Origin: Clostridia bacterium | Lineage (GTDB): Bacteria > Bacillota > Clostridia > Oscillospirales > CAG-272 | Assembly: GCA_017550115.1 (NCBI GenBank) | Contig: JAFYLR010000045.1 | Span: 1 to 33,851, forward strand | Direction: 5' to 3' | DNA: 33,851 nt | In this document: piece by piece, positions 24,638 to 33,639 of the stretch | How the letters are laid out: each line of letters starts with the position of its first letter | Numbering within the stretch: the stretch's first letter is position 1 | Notes under the pieces: generated by a model | What the model saw: the letters and a program-made list of their open reading frames with translations, nothing else | What the model was told of the DNA's origin: nothing | Databases searched by the model: none | Translations under genes and position numbers: made by a program

Positions 24638-25855
24638 ATGATAAATATAGCCATTTTAGGCTTCGGTGTTGTCGGCAGTGGCACCGCCGAGGTTATAACA
24701 AAAAACAGAGACGTAATTAAAGAAAAAACAAACGCAGATATTACCATTAAGCATATACTTGATCTTCGCGATTTTCCGGGAAGTCCTTATGAAGCGCTCA
24801 TCACACATGATTTCAATGAAATATTAAATGACAGCGAGATTGACATAGTTGTTGAAGCTATGGGTGGAGCACACCCTGCATATGACTTTTCAAAGGCTGC
24901 ACTTGAGGCGGGAAAAAACGTTGTCACATCTAACAAGCTCGTCGTTGCACAGTTCGGAACTGAGCTTCTTGAGATCGCAAAGAAAAATGGAGTAAGATAT
25001 CTGTTTGAAGCAAGTGTCGGCGGCGGAATACCGATAATCAAGCCTATGATGACGGATCTTGCTCAGAATCGTATCGACGGTGTTTCGGGTATTCTAAACG
25101 GCACCACTAACTATATACTCACACAGATGTCCGAAAACGGCGCTTCTTTTGACGAAGCTCTAAAGGAAGCTCAGGCAAAGGGCTACGCCGAGGCAGACCC
25201 GACGTCCGATATTGAAGGTCACGACGCTGCAAGAAAAATAGTTATTCTCGCGGCCCTGGCTTATGGAAAGCTTATCGCTCCCAACAACATTCATTGCGAG
25301 GGAATAACAAAAATAGATTCAAAAGACGTAGCGTTCGCCGAAAAACTGAATGGCTATTCTATAAAACTCATTGGACACGCTGAGAAAGCGGACGATAAGA
25401 TTCTCGCGTTCGTCTCTCCCAGACTGATTCCGGAAGCCAATCCTTTGCACGATATATCAGATGTCTTTAACGGAATTCTCGTTAAATGCGATATGCTTGG
25501 AGACGCTATGTTCTATGGCAGAGGTGCGGGAAAGCTCCCCACAGCCAGTGCCGTTGTTTCTGACATTATCGACATCGCCATAAAGAGCGAAATGAAAGCT
25601 GAATGTGCAAAATGGACAGATGCGGAAAAAGACGATATCGCTCCCATCTCAAATTACGTATGCGCTCACTATTTCAGAATCGAGGGCTGTCCTAAGTGCA
25701 TGGGTAAGGTGTTTGATGATGTTGAGTCTTGTATATCCGAGAACGGAGAATGTGCGTTTATCACAAAGCCCATGACCGAAGCAGACGCTCTCGCATCAGA
25801 AAAGGCTTTCGCAGAGAACGGAATAAAGGTTCTCTCAAGAATAAGAGTTCTTTAA
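24638..25855 (+). CDS. hom: Homoserine dehydrogenase
   Basis: Catalyses the NAD(P)-dependent reduction of aspartate semialdehyde to homoserine, the branch point to threonine and methionine. The 405 residues begin with the Rossmann motif GFGVVG (8-13). The catalytic domain shows TSNKLVVA, ASVGGGIPIIKP, GILNGTTNYILTQM and the family signature AKGYAEADPTSDIEGHDAARK near 185. The C-terminal 70 residues keep the first strand and last helix of an ACT domain (YFRIEGCPKCMGKVF, and a final VLSRIRVL) but look shortened. The ATG at 24638 has GGGAG six bases upstream; the ATG at 24635 is too close, and a TTG at 24617 has no ribosome site. No thrB, thrC or aspartokinase gene is next to it. Confidence 0.96.
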   Translation: MINIAILGFGVVGSGTAEVITKNRDVIKEKTNADITIKHILDLRDFPGSPYEALITHDFNEILNDSEIDIVVEAMGGAHPAYDFSKAALEAGKNVVTSNKLVVAQFGTELLEIAKKNGVRYLFEASVGGGIPIIKPMMTDLAQNRIDGVSGILNGTTNYILTQMSENGASFDEALKEAQAKGYAEADPTSDIEGHDAARKIVILAALAYGKLIAPNNIHCEGITKIDSKDVAFAEKLNGYSIKLIGHAEKADDKILAFVSPRLIPEANPLHDISDVFNGILVKCDMLGDAMFYGRGAGKLPTASAVVSDIIDIAIKSEMKAECAKWTDAEKDDIAPISNYVCAHYFRIEGCPKCMGKVFDDVESCISENGECAFITKPMTEADALASEKAFAENGIKVLSRIRVL

Positions 25856-25870
25856 GTTTTATATGCAAAT

Positions 25871-25906
25871 AAAAACAGCGTGCGCCGAATGGCACACGCT
25901 GTTTTT
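25871..25906. terminator. Bidirectional intrinsic terminator, hom / tgt
   Basis: A 16-bp stem with one C-A mismatch (25871-25886 with 25891-25906) and a GAAT loop has A5/T6 ends. It ends both hom (+) and the miaB-tgt operon (-), and overlaps the last base of the tgt stop codon. Confidence 0.9.
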
Positions 25907-27042
25907 TAATCCTGTGATCTCTCACCTAAGATCAAACGGTATTTTTGATAGAAGCTCTCAAAGTAACCACCGTCAAGAGCATCGCGGATCTTCTGCATAA
26001 GCTCATTATAGAAATAAAGATTGTGCATGACCGCAAGACGCATTCCCAATGACTCTTTTGCTTTTATGAGATGACGTATATACGATCTGCTGTAATTTTG
26101 ACAAGCAGGGCAACCGCAGGACTCGTCAAACGGTCTTGCGTCCTTTGCGTATTTTTCATTACAAATATTCATTTTTCCATGCCAAGTAAACAGGTTGCCG
26201 TGACGAGCGTTTCTGCTCGGCATTACGCAGTCAAAGAAGTCAACTCCCATATGAACAGCCTCAAGAATATTGCACGGGGTACCAACACCCATAAGATATC
26301 TCGGCTTATTTTGCGGCATATAAGGCTCGACCGCATCAATAATTCTATACATATCCTCGGTCGCCTCACCAACGGCAAGACCGCCGATAGCATAACCGTC
26401 AAGATCCAGCTCAGATATTCTCTTCATATGTTCGATACGAAGATCCTCATACGTTCCGCCCTGTCCGATACCAAAAAGCATCTGATCCTTGTTTATCGTC
26501 TCGGGAAGCTTATTCAGTCTGTCCATTTCGTTCTTACAACGAACGAGCCATCTTGCAGTACGGTCGCAAGAATTTTTTACATAGTCGTAAGGAGCAGGAT
26601 TCTCAACGCATTCATCAAATGCCATTGCAATAGTTGAAGCCAGGTTTGATTGTATCTGCATACTTTCCTCAGGCCCCATAAAGATGCGTTTTCCGTCAAT
26701 ATGCGAAGCGAAACGCACGCCCTCCTCGGTTATCTTGCGAAGCTGAGAGAGAGAAAAGACCTGAAATCCACCGCTGTCGGTAAGAACAGGGCCATCCCAA
26801 TTGAAGAACTTTCGCAATCCTCCCATATCGTGTATCAATTTGTCGCCCGGACGCAGATGCAAATGGTAGGTGTTTGAAAGCTCGACCTGACACCGAAGAT
26901 CTATCAGGTCTTTGGTCGATACTCCCCCCTTTATTGCAGCACAAGTACCTACATTCATGAAAACGGGAGTCTGAATATCTCCGTGCACAGTATGGAGGCA
27001 GCCGCGACGAGCACGTCCCTCCTGTTTTATCAAATCAAACAT
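25906..27042 (-). CDS. tgt: tRNA-guanine transglycosylase
   Basis: Exchanges the guanine at position 34 of GUN-anticodon tRNAs (Tyr, His, Asn, Asp) for the queuosine precursor preQ1, or directly for queuine in some gut bacteria. The 378 residues are typical. Asp89 lies in LTDSGGFQVFS and the nucleophile is Asp271 in DFFDCVMPSRNARHG. Zinc ligands are Cys309, Cys311, Cys314 and His340. It is the last gene of the miaB operon, 12 bp after mutL. The usual queA partner is not next to it, so the source of queuosine precursor cannot be judged here; a queuine-salvaging specificity is possible. Confidence 0.97.
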   Translation of the reverse strand: MFDLIKQEGRARRGCLHTVHGDIQTPVFMNVGTCAAIKGGVSTKDLIDLRCQVELSNTYHLHLRPGDKLIHDMGGLRKFFNWDGPVLTDSGGFQVFSLSQLRKITEEGVRFASHIDGKRIFMGPEESMQIQSNLASTIAMAFDECVENPAPYDYVKNSCDRTARWLVRCKNEMDRLNKLPETINKDQMLFGIGQGGTYEDLRIEHMKRISELDLDGYAIGGLAVGEATEDMYRIIDAVEPYMPQNKPRYLMGVGTPCNILEAVHMGVDFFDCVMPSRNARHGNLFTWHGKMNICNEKYAKDARPFDESCGCPACQNYSRSYIRHLIKAKESLGMRLAVMHNLYFYNELMQKIRDALDGGYFESFYQKYRLILGERSQD

Positions 27043-27054
27043 TGTTTAATCCTA

Positions 27055-29013
27055 TTAAAGCCTTTCAAATTGTTTATCAAGCATATTTTTCGCCATTTCT
27101 ATTGCAACCGGTCTGCCGTGAGGGCAAAATGTAATATCCGGCATTTCCATCATTTTGCGGCAAAGCCACTCTGTATGTCCCTCGGCATATTGTCTGCCCG
27201 CCTTTATTGCCGCCTTACATGAGGCCTGATAGAGTGCCTTCTCAAAAAACAAGTCACGTGTAAGCTCTACATTCCCCGTTCCACCGATAAGTCTTTCCGC
27301 AAAGGTCTGAAAAATATCGGGGACTGCTTCTATCGCAATTCCGGTCGGAGCCGAATGAATATTGACCTTGTTCTCGCATATATCAAAAGTAAATCCCGCA
27401 GACTCGATCTCCGCCCTGTATTCCTCGAGTGCAGAGCACTCATCTCTGCCAAGACCAAGCTCTATCGGAAGCATAAGCATTTGGGACGCCTGCTCACGGC
27501 ATCTCATAATCTCCTTAAATCGCTCAAAAATTATTCTCTCGTGTGCCGCATGCTTATCAATAACAAGCACTTTTTCGCCAAGATCAATCAATATATATGA
27601 GTTAAAAATTTCGCCAATAATCTTATATGGCGGAATCGTCTTTTCTTCGCTGATATTTATAGTTTTTTTCTTTTCTTTGGGTTTAGGCTCCTCGCAAAAC
27701 TCCTCTTTTCTTTGGACTTTAGGCAAAGTCGGTTCTTCTTTTTCCTTGTTTTGAGGAACGACCTCCGTTAAATTAGTTTTTGAGACACCCGTTTCCGCCG
27801 CTTTTGGAATATCAGAGAAAATTCTCTGTGAAATCACCCCATCATAGCTCATCTGTTTTGGCTTTTGAGCACTCGAATCTGCTATGGGCGCGAAAGCCGA
27901 GAGGGGATTCTTTTTTATGACCCTCTCACCTGAACCATAAGACGAATTCGTCTTACCCTCGGTCATGCTTCGGTATTCAGATATCGAAACCCGACCGTTT
28001 TCAAGATTCATCTCGGGCCGTGTTATATTTTGCTCAAGAGTGTTTCTGACAGCATAGTATATACTCTCAAAAACAGGCTTTTCATTGGAAAACTTAACTT
28101 CGAGTTTAGCAGGGTGAACGTTAACGTCAACCGTTCTCGGATCAATATCTATAAACAATACACAGCAAGGGAATTTTTCAGGCGGTATATACGAGCTATA
28201 AGCTTGCTCGAGTGCCGCCATTGCCGTCTTGCTCTTTACGTATCTGCCGTTGATGAAGAAATTCTGATAATTTCTGTTGGCTCTGACGTTGTCTGAACGA
28301 CCTATGTAACCCCTTACCTTTATATCAGACGCAGAGGGGGATACGCTTATGATTTTTGACGCAAAATCTCTGCCAAAAACAGCGTATATAACGCTGAAAA
28401 GCTCTCCATCTCCCGAGGTTTCGAGCTTCAGAGTTCCGTCTGATATAAAGCGGATAGCAATTTCGGGGTGCGAAAGAGCGATCTTCTCAACCACCGCAGT
28501 TACAGCCATTCCCTCGGTTATGTCTTTCTTTAGAAACTTTCTTCTTGCGGGAACGTTATAAAACAGGTCTTCAACGATAACTGTAGTGCCGTCCGAGGCC
28601 CCTCGTTCCGTAACACCTATTATATTTCCGCCGTGAGATTCTATCATCGCACCTGTCGGGTTGTCCTTTGTTTTTGAAATTATTCTGACGTTAGAAACAG
28701 ACGAAATTGCCGCAAGAGCTTCACCTCGGAATCCCAGCGACATTATCGCATCAAGATCCTCCGCTTCCTTTATCTTGCTTGTAGCATGGCGTCGAAGTGC
28801 GGTAGGCAGATCCTCTGGATCAATACCGCAGCCATTATCCGATACGCGCATAAATACCGTGCCGCCCTTTTGCACCTCAACGGTTATTCTGTCAGCACCC
28901 GAGTCGATAGAGTTTTCCATTAGCTCTTTTATAACCGACGACGGTCTGTCAACAACCTCGCCCGCTGCTATGAGATTTGCCACAGCAAAGCTCAATACAT
29001 TAATTTTTCCCAT
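27055..29013 (-). CDS. mutL: DNA mismatch repair protein MutL
   Basis: GHKL ATPase that couples mismatch recognition by MutS to strand incision. The 652 residues contain the N-terminal ATPase (Glu33 in LMENSIDSGA, DNGCGI at 59-64, GFRGEALAAI near 95). A low-complexity Lys/Glu/Pro-rich linker (about 345-460) follows. The C-terminal dimerisation/endonuclease domain has the metal-site motif written DQHA-x2-E-x4-E, here DKHAAHERIIFE, then QASCKAAIKAG and CPHGRP. This set marks an endonuclease-proficient MutL, as in Bacillus, so repair is expected to be MutH-independent. It starts 18 bp after mutS. The Gln-to-Lys change in the motif is the only oddity. Confidence 0.97.
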   Translation of the reverse strand: MGKINVLSFAVANLIAAGEVVDRPSSVIKELMENSIDSGADRITVEVQKGGTVFMRVSDNGCGIDPEDLPTALRRHATSKIKEAEDLDAIMSLGFRGEALAAISSVSNVRIISKTKDNPTGAMIESHGGNIIGVTERGASDGTTVIVEDLFYNVPARRKFLKKDITEGMAVTAVVEKIALSHPEIAIRFISDGTLKLETSGDGELFSVIYAVFGRDFASKIISVSPSASDIKVRGYIGRSDNVRANRNYQNFFINGRYVKSKTAMAALEQAYSSYIPPEKFPCCVLFIDIDPRTVDVNVHPAKLEVKFSNEKPVFESIYYAVRNTLEQNITRPEMNLENGRVSISEYRSMTEGKTNSSYGSGERVIKKNPLSAFAPIADSSAQKPKQMSYDGVISQRIFSDIPKAAETGVSKTNLTEVVPQNKEKEEPTLPKVQRKEEFCEEPKPKEKKKTINISEEKTIPPYKIIGEIFNSYILIDLGEKVLVIDKHAAHERIIFERFKEIMRCREQASQMLMLPIELGLGRDECSALEEYRAEIESAGFTFDICENKVNIHSAPTGIAIEAVPDIFQTFAERLIGGTGNVELTRDLFFEKALYQASCKAAIKAGRQYAEGHTEWLCRKMMEMPDITFCPHGRPVAIEMAKNMLDKQFERL

Positions 29014-29031
29014 GACAAATCCTCCTTCGTT

Positions 29032-31626
29032 TTACTTTAATTTTCTCTGGATCTCATAAAGAAGCTGCATAGCCTCATATGGAGAAATAGTATTAAGATC
29101 GATATTTTTAAGCTCCTCTATCGCCTGATCACGCAAACAGTCATCAAAGCTGATAATTGAGTCGTCCATCTCTTCCTCCGATACAGTATCCTCTGCTTTC
29201 TTAAAGGATACTGCATTTTTTTCAATAGACGCAAGAACGTCTTTTGCCCTTTTTATCACTTCATTCGGAAGCCCTGCAAGCTTTGCGACCTCTATACCGT
29301 AGCTATCGTCAGTAGAGCCTTTTATTATCTTGCGTAAAAAGGTAATGCTGTCCCCACGTTTTTTCGCCGCAATATTATAATTTACAATACCGTCAAACTC
29401 ATCTTCAAGAGTTGTAAGCTCGTGATAATGCGTTGCAAAAAGAGTCTTTGCCCCTATCTTTTTACTGTTTGTGTACTCTGCAATAGCCCTCGCGATACTC
29501 ATACCGTCAAAGGTACTCGTTCCTCTGCCTATCTCATCGTAAACGATAAGCGAGGCTCTGGTTGCATTCTTTAGGATATAAGCAACCTCGTTCATTTCAA
29601 GCATGAACGTTGACTGACCTGATGCGAGATCGTCGGATGCACCGACACGGGTAAACACCCTGTCAACTATGCCTATTTTCGCATCGGACGCCGGAACGAA
29701 CGAGCCTATTTGAGCCATAACAACGATAAGAGCAACCTGTCTCATATAAGTTGACTTACCCGCCATATTAGGACCCGTTATAAGCATCAATCTGTTAAAT
29801 TGAGTATCAAGCTCAACGTCATTCGGAACAAAATACGTGTCTTTTACAAACTGCTCAACGACAGGGTGCCTACCGTCTTTTACAGATATAATCTCGCTGT
29901 TATCCACCTCGGGACAAACATACTTATTATGTGCGGCAACACTGCCAAGTGCCATATATACGTCTATGGTAGCCAAAAGCGATGCCGTTTTTTGTATTCT
30001 TTCGCTGTTATCTGCAACAAAAGCTCTTACCTGCTGGAACAGATCATATTCAAGAGAACATATCTTATCAGCAGCTCCGAGAATGGTTGATTCCTTGTCC
30101 TTGAGCTCTTGCGTAATATATCTCTCGCAGTTAAGCAAGGTCTGCTTTCTTATATATCTATCGGGAACCTGCGATAAAAGGGACTTTGTCACCTCTATAT
30201 AATAACCGAAAACCTTGTTATAGCCGACTTTAAGAGTCTTAATTCCGGTAACTTCTCTTTCTTCAGCCTCTATTTGTCTTATCCAGCTTTCTCCATCGTT
30301 CATAATAGAACGCAGATAATCAACGTCGGCATTATATCCGTCGCATATCATTCCACCGTCACGAACCGAGAACGGCGGAAGCTCTACAATAGCCGCATCA
30401 ATAGCTTCTTTGACGTCCCGCAGCTCGTCAAGCTCCGACAATATATGCCCAAGCTCTGCACTTCCGCAGTTAAGCAGCAGCGATTTGACATCAGGCAACA
30501 CCTTTAAGGTGTTGGCAACGGCGCGCAAGTCCTTTGCGTTCGCCGTACCGTAAACTATTTTTGATATAAGACGTTCAAGGTCGAGCACGTCTGAGAGCAG
30601 TACTCCCATCTCTTCTCTGAGCATAAAATTCTCAAAAAATTCTCGCACCGCCCCTTGTCTTTGCTCTATTGCTTTTACCGATAGGAGCGGATGCTCTATC
30701 CATTTTCTGAGCATTCTTGCTCCCGCCGCAGTCTTCGTCTTATCCAGCACCCAAAGGAGCGAACCTTTTTTCTCTTTTGTACGCATCGTCTCCACAAGCT
30801 CAAGATTTCGCCTTGTGTTAACGTCCATCTGAAGAAACTGACCGTCGCCGTAAACATTCAGATTCTTAATGTAAGAAATGTCGCCCTTTTGTGTTTCCGT
30901 TATATAATTCAACAGAGCACCGACAGCACATACAAGCGCTCTCTCTGCTCGGACTTTTTCTTTAACGTCAGCACCGAACTGATTTCCGATCGCCTCAAGA
31001 GAGGTTGCGTATTCAAACCGATGCATCTGATTTTCACTTATAAGTGCACTCGTACGTTCTTCAAGAAAAGATGCTATATCTCCGATTTTTGAAAGACCAA
31101 TATTAAAAATTATCTCACTCGGGGCATACGTTCCTATTTCATTTTTCAGACGCAAAAGCATTCCCTCGCCGTCAAACGAGGTTGCATATACCTGCCCTGT
31201 TGAAACATCTGCAAAGCTGATGCCGCATTCAAATTCGCCTATATAGACTGTACAAAGATAGTTGTTTTGAGTATCATTCAAAAGATCTGTTTCAAGCAAA
31301 GTACCCGCAGTTACAACTCGAATAACCTCACGCTTCACAAGACCTTTTGTCTCTGCCGGGTCCTCCGTCTGCTCACATATAGCAACCTTATACCCTTTTT
31401 CGATAAGCTTTCCGATATATGATTCAGCCGAATGGAACGGAACGCCACACATCGGAGCCCTCTCGGGCTCACCGCAGTCTCTTCCCGTAAGCGTAAGACC
31501 TAGCTCCTTCGATGCAATTTTTGCATCGTCAAAAAACATCTCGTAAAAGTCTCCGAGACGGTAGAAAAGCAAATGATCTTTATATTGTTCTTTGATTTCA
31601 AAATACTGCTCCATCATCGGAGTCAT
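29032..31626 (-). CDS. mutS: DNA mismatch repair protein MutS
   Basis: ATPase that recognises mismatches and small loops. The 864 residues are typical of MutS1. The mismatch-reading Phe-x-Glu is at Phe27 and Glu29 in GDFYEMF. The connector, lever and clamp domains follow, and the C-terminal ATPase has Walker A GPNMAGKST, the DDLASGQSTFMLEM signature, Walker B LIVYDEIGRGTST, and the helix-turn-helix dimerisation region near PNEVIKRA. The start at 31626 has AGAGG upstream. It is the third gene of the miaB operon, 24 bp after the ylbF-like gene and 18 bp before mutL. Confidence 0.98.
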   Translation of the reverse strand: MTPMMEQYFEIKEQYKDHLLFYRLGDFYEMFFDDAKIASKELGLTLTGRDCGEPERAPMCGVPFHSAESYIGKLIEKGYKVAICEQTEDPAETKGLVKREVIRVVTAGTLLETDLLNDTQNNYLCTVYIGEFECGISFADVSTGQVYATSFDGEGMLLRLKNEIGTYAPSEIIFNIGLSKIGDIASFLEERTSALISENQMHRFEYATSLEAIGNQFGADVKEKVRAERALVCAVGALLNYITETQKGDISYIKNLNVYGDGQFLQMDVNTRRNLELVETMRTKEKKGSLLWVLDKTKTAAGARMLRKWIEHPLLSVKAIEQRQGAVREFFENFMLREEMGVLLSDVLDLERLISKIVYGTANAKDLRAVANTLKVLPDVKSLLLNCGSAELGHILSELDELRDVKEAIDAAIVELPPFSVRDGGMICDGYNADVDYLRSIMNDGESWIRQIEAEEREVTGIKTLKVGYNKVFGYYIEVTKSLLSQVPDRYIRKQTLLNCERYITQELKDKESTILGAADKICSLEYDLFQQVRAFVADNSERIQKTASLLATIDVYMALGSVAAHNKYVCPEVDNSEIISVKDGRHPVVEQFVKDTYFVPNDVELDTQFNRLMLITGPNMAGKSTYMRQVALIVVMAQIGSFVPASDAKIGIVDRVFTRVGASDDLASGQSTFMLEMNEVAYILKNATRASLIVYDEIGRGTSTFDGMSIARAIAEYTNSKKIGAKTLFATHYHELTTLEDEFDGIVNYNIAAKKRGDSITFLRKIIKGSTDDSYGIEVAKLAGLPNEVIKRAKDVLASIEKNAVSFKKAEDTVSEEEMDDSIISFDDCLRDQAIEELKNIDLNTISPYEAMQLLYEIQRKLK

Positions 31627-31650
31627 AGCTTTTTACCTCTTATCAAAAAA

Positions 31651-32034
31651 TTAATGACAGCCACCACAAGTGCTGCAGTCGTGGGTACAAGAAGGATCTA
31701 CTCCCGTTATCGTTGCTGTGATCTTGTTATTAACTTCGTTCATCAATGCATTGACCGCAGCCTGTGCAGCATCGAGTTCATTAAATATCGGATTCTCTGT
31801 GATAGATTTATAAAGCTCGTCTATCTTTTTCTGTATCTCAGCTATGAGAGCCATATCCTTATCGGGCTTTTCATATTCGTACGACATAGCCTTCTGCTGA
31901 ACGTCATATTCCATCATCTGCTTCATAAGCTCGGGGTTTGCGTCGTATGCATTCTTACATTCATTAAGACGTATCATTCTCTCATCGTTCTTTATAGCTT
32001 CACCCAGCATTTCTGCTATTTCCATAATTTCCAT
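31651..32034 (-). CDS. YlbF/YmcA family protein with a C-terminal cysteine cluster
   Basis: A 127-residue helical protein of the Com_YlbF family. In Bacillus, YlbF, YmcA and YaaT form a complex that carries iron-sulfur clusters and modulates RNase Y, competence and biofilm development. The first 105 residues are mostly amphipathic helix (AEMLGEAIKNDERMIRLNECKNAY, and MALIAEIQKKIDELYKSI). The last 12 residues form a compact cluster, Cys116-x3-Cys120-x2-Cys123-x2-Cys126-His127, suited to bind a metal or iron-sulfur cluster. AGGAG lies nine bases before the ATG. It sits between miaB and mutS, a place where YlbF-family genes are often found in Clostridia. Confidence 0.85.
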   Translation of the reverse strand: MEIMEIAEMLGEAIKNDERMIRLNECKNAYDANPELMKQMMEYDVQQKAMSYEYEKPDKDMALIAEIQKKIDELYKSITENPIFNELDAAQAAVNALMNEVNNKITATITGVDPSCTHDCSTCGGCH

Positions 32035-32054
32035 TTTGTTTTTCTCCTGTTTTC

Positions 32055-33485
32055 TTAAATTTTGTTACCGTAAAGAGCAAACGCTTCAGCACGGTCTATT
32101 TTTATATCAAGATATTTTCCTTCGTCGTTTGCTTCTCCCGAAAAGAAAACTATCTTATTACCTTCTGTTCTTCCGCTGTAAAGCTCGGAATTATTTTTAC
32201 TTACTCCGTCGCAAAGAACTTTTACTGTTTTTCCTACAAGCGGTTCGTTCTTTGAGAGCGAAATTGCGTTCTGAAGCTCAAGAAGTCTTGAAAAACGCTC
32301 ACTCTTGACCTTCTCGGTCACCTGATCCTTCTTGTCAGCCGCAGGTGTTCCCTTTCTCGGCGAGTATATAAACGAATAGATCATATCGAACTTCACGACT
32401 CGAAGCATTTCAAGCGTAGCTTCAAAATCCTCCTCAGTCTCACCGGGAAAACCGACTATTATATCAGTTGTAAGTGTTATATCGGGGATCTTCTCTCTCA
32501 TATATCGCACGGTTTCAAGATACTGTGCCCTGTCATAACGACGGTTCATTTCACGCAAAACAGCGTCACTTCCCGATTGCATAGGCAGATGAAAATGCTT
32601 TGCTATCTTATCGTTTTCAGCTATCGTATCAATAAGCTTTCTTGAAGCATCTTTTGGGTGGCTCGTCATAAAATGAAGCTTAAAATCACCTTCTATTTTT
32701 GCCAACCGAGCTATAAGATCCGCAAAATCATACCCAAGACCACTGTCTTTAGCGTAAGAATTTACATTTTGACCAAGCAACGTTATATCCTTATAGCCTT
32801 GACGTGCAAGTTCCTTGACCTCGGATACTATATCCTCCATACGACGACTTCTTTCGCGTCCTCTGACATACGGCACTATGCAGTATGAGCAGAAATTGTT
32901 ACAGCCATACATTATGCTGACCCAAGCACGATAAGAGCTTTCTCTCTCAATTCCAAGCCCCTCGGCAACAAGATACTCGTTCTCTTCGGGACAAAATAGC
33001 CGCTTGCCTTTAACGGTTTTCTCATAAAGAAGTTCGGGAAAACGATGTAAACTTGACGTTCCGAAAATAAAATCGACGTAAGGATAACGCATTTTTATCT
33101 CTTCTCTGCGATGCTCCTGCGTTACCATACAACCGCAAACGCCTATCATAAGATCTCTGTTATTTGCTTTTAGATGCTTGAACTGTCCGATAGTGGAGAG
33201 TGCCTTTTTTTCTGCATGCTCACGCACCGCACAAGTATTCACCATTATCAGATCTGCCTTCTCGGGAGCATCAACTATCTTATATCCCATATTTCGTGCC
33301 ATACCGGCAATTTTTTCGCTGTCCGCTTCGTTTTGCTGACAGCCAAACGTCAGAACGTACGCACACATTTCCCTGCCAAGCGAAGTCCGGCGTTCTTCAT
33401 TCAAAAGACGCATTTTTTCGGAAAACTCAAAGGTTTTTTTCATCACTTCCGGTGGGACGATACTGTTTCTTATATTTTCAGACAT
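32055..33485 (-). CDS. miaB: tRNA-2-methylthio-N6-dimethylallyladenosine synthase MiaB
   Basis: Radical-SAM methylthiotransferase that converts i6A37 to ms2i6A37 in tRNAs reading UNN codons. The 476 residues contain the N-terminal UPF0004 domain with cluster cysteines Cys49, Cys85 and Cys119. The radical-SAM motif is Cys195-x3-Cys199-x2-Cys202 in YGCNNFCSYCIVPYVRGRE, and a C-terminal TRAM domain (about 405-470) binds tRNA. I chose the ATG at 33485, because AAGGA lies six bases upstream; the frame stays open 13 codons further up without a ribosome site. It is the first gene of the leftward operon. The miaA gene, which makes the substrate, is not in this window. Confidence 0.97.
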   Translation of the reverse strand: MSENIRNSIVPPEVMKKTFEFSEKMRLLNEERRTSLGREMCAYVLTFGCQQNEADSEKIAGMARNMGYKIVDAPEKADLIMVNTCAVREHAEKKALSTIGQFKHLKANNRDLMIGVCGCMVTQEHRREEIKMRYPYVDFIFGTSSLHRFPELLYEKTVKGKRLFCPEENEYLVAEGLGIERESSYRAWVSIMYGCNNFCSYCIVPYVRGRERSRRMEDIVSEVKELARQGYKDITLLGQNVNSYAKDSGLGYDFADLIARLAKIEGDFKLHFMTSHPKDASRKLIDTIAENDKIAKHFHLPMQSGSDAVLREMNRRYDRAQYLETVRYMREKIPDITLTTDIIVGFPGETEEDFEATLEMLRVVKFDMIYSFIYSPRKGTPAADKKDQVTEKVKSERFSRLLELQNAISLSKNEPLVGKTVKVLCDGVSKNNSELYSGRTEGNKIVFFSGEANDEGKYLDIKIDRAEAFALYGNKI

Positions 33486-33516
33486 TTTTGATTCCTTAAT
33501 TTTTATGATTATAATG

Positions 33517-33560
33517 GGTGACAAAGTGTATAAACGAATTGTGCTTTACTTTATGTCACC
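33517..33560 (-). promoter_or_regulatory. Hairpin at the predicted 5' end of the miaB operon mRNA
   Basis: On the minus strand, GGTGAC-AT-AAAGT (33548-33560) pairs with ACTTT-GTCACC (33517-33527), an 11-bp stem with one 2-base bulge and a 20-base loop. It begins within a couple of bases of the predicted transcript start (about 33558). It could stabilise the mRNA end or act as a regulatory leader. Confidence 0.5.
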
Positions 33561-33564
33561 GTTT

Positions 33565-33594
33565 ATTATATCATTTCAGAGCGTATTCTGTCAA
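33565..33594 (-). promoter_or_regulatory. Predicted sigma-A promoter of miaB-ylbF-mutS-mutL-tgt
   Basis: On the minus strand, a perfect TTGACA (33589-33594) and a perfect TATAAT (33565-33570) have an 18-bp spacer. The miaB start is 79 bp downstream. No convincing terminator is seen between it and the upstream Nudix gene. Confidence 0.75.
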
Positions 33595-33639
33595 GTATTG
33601 ACGGAATTTCAACACCTCAAAACAAGCATAATTTTGCGT

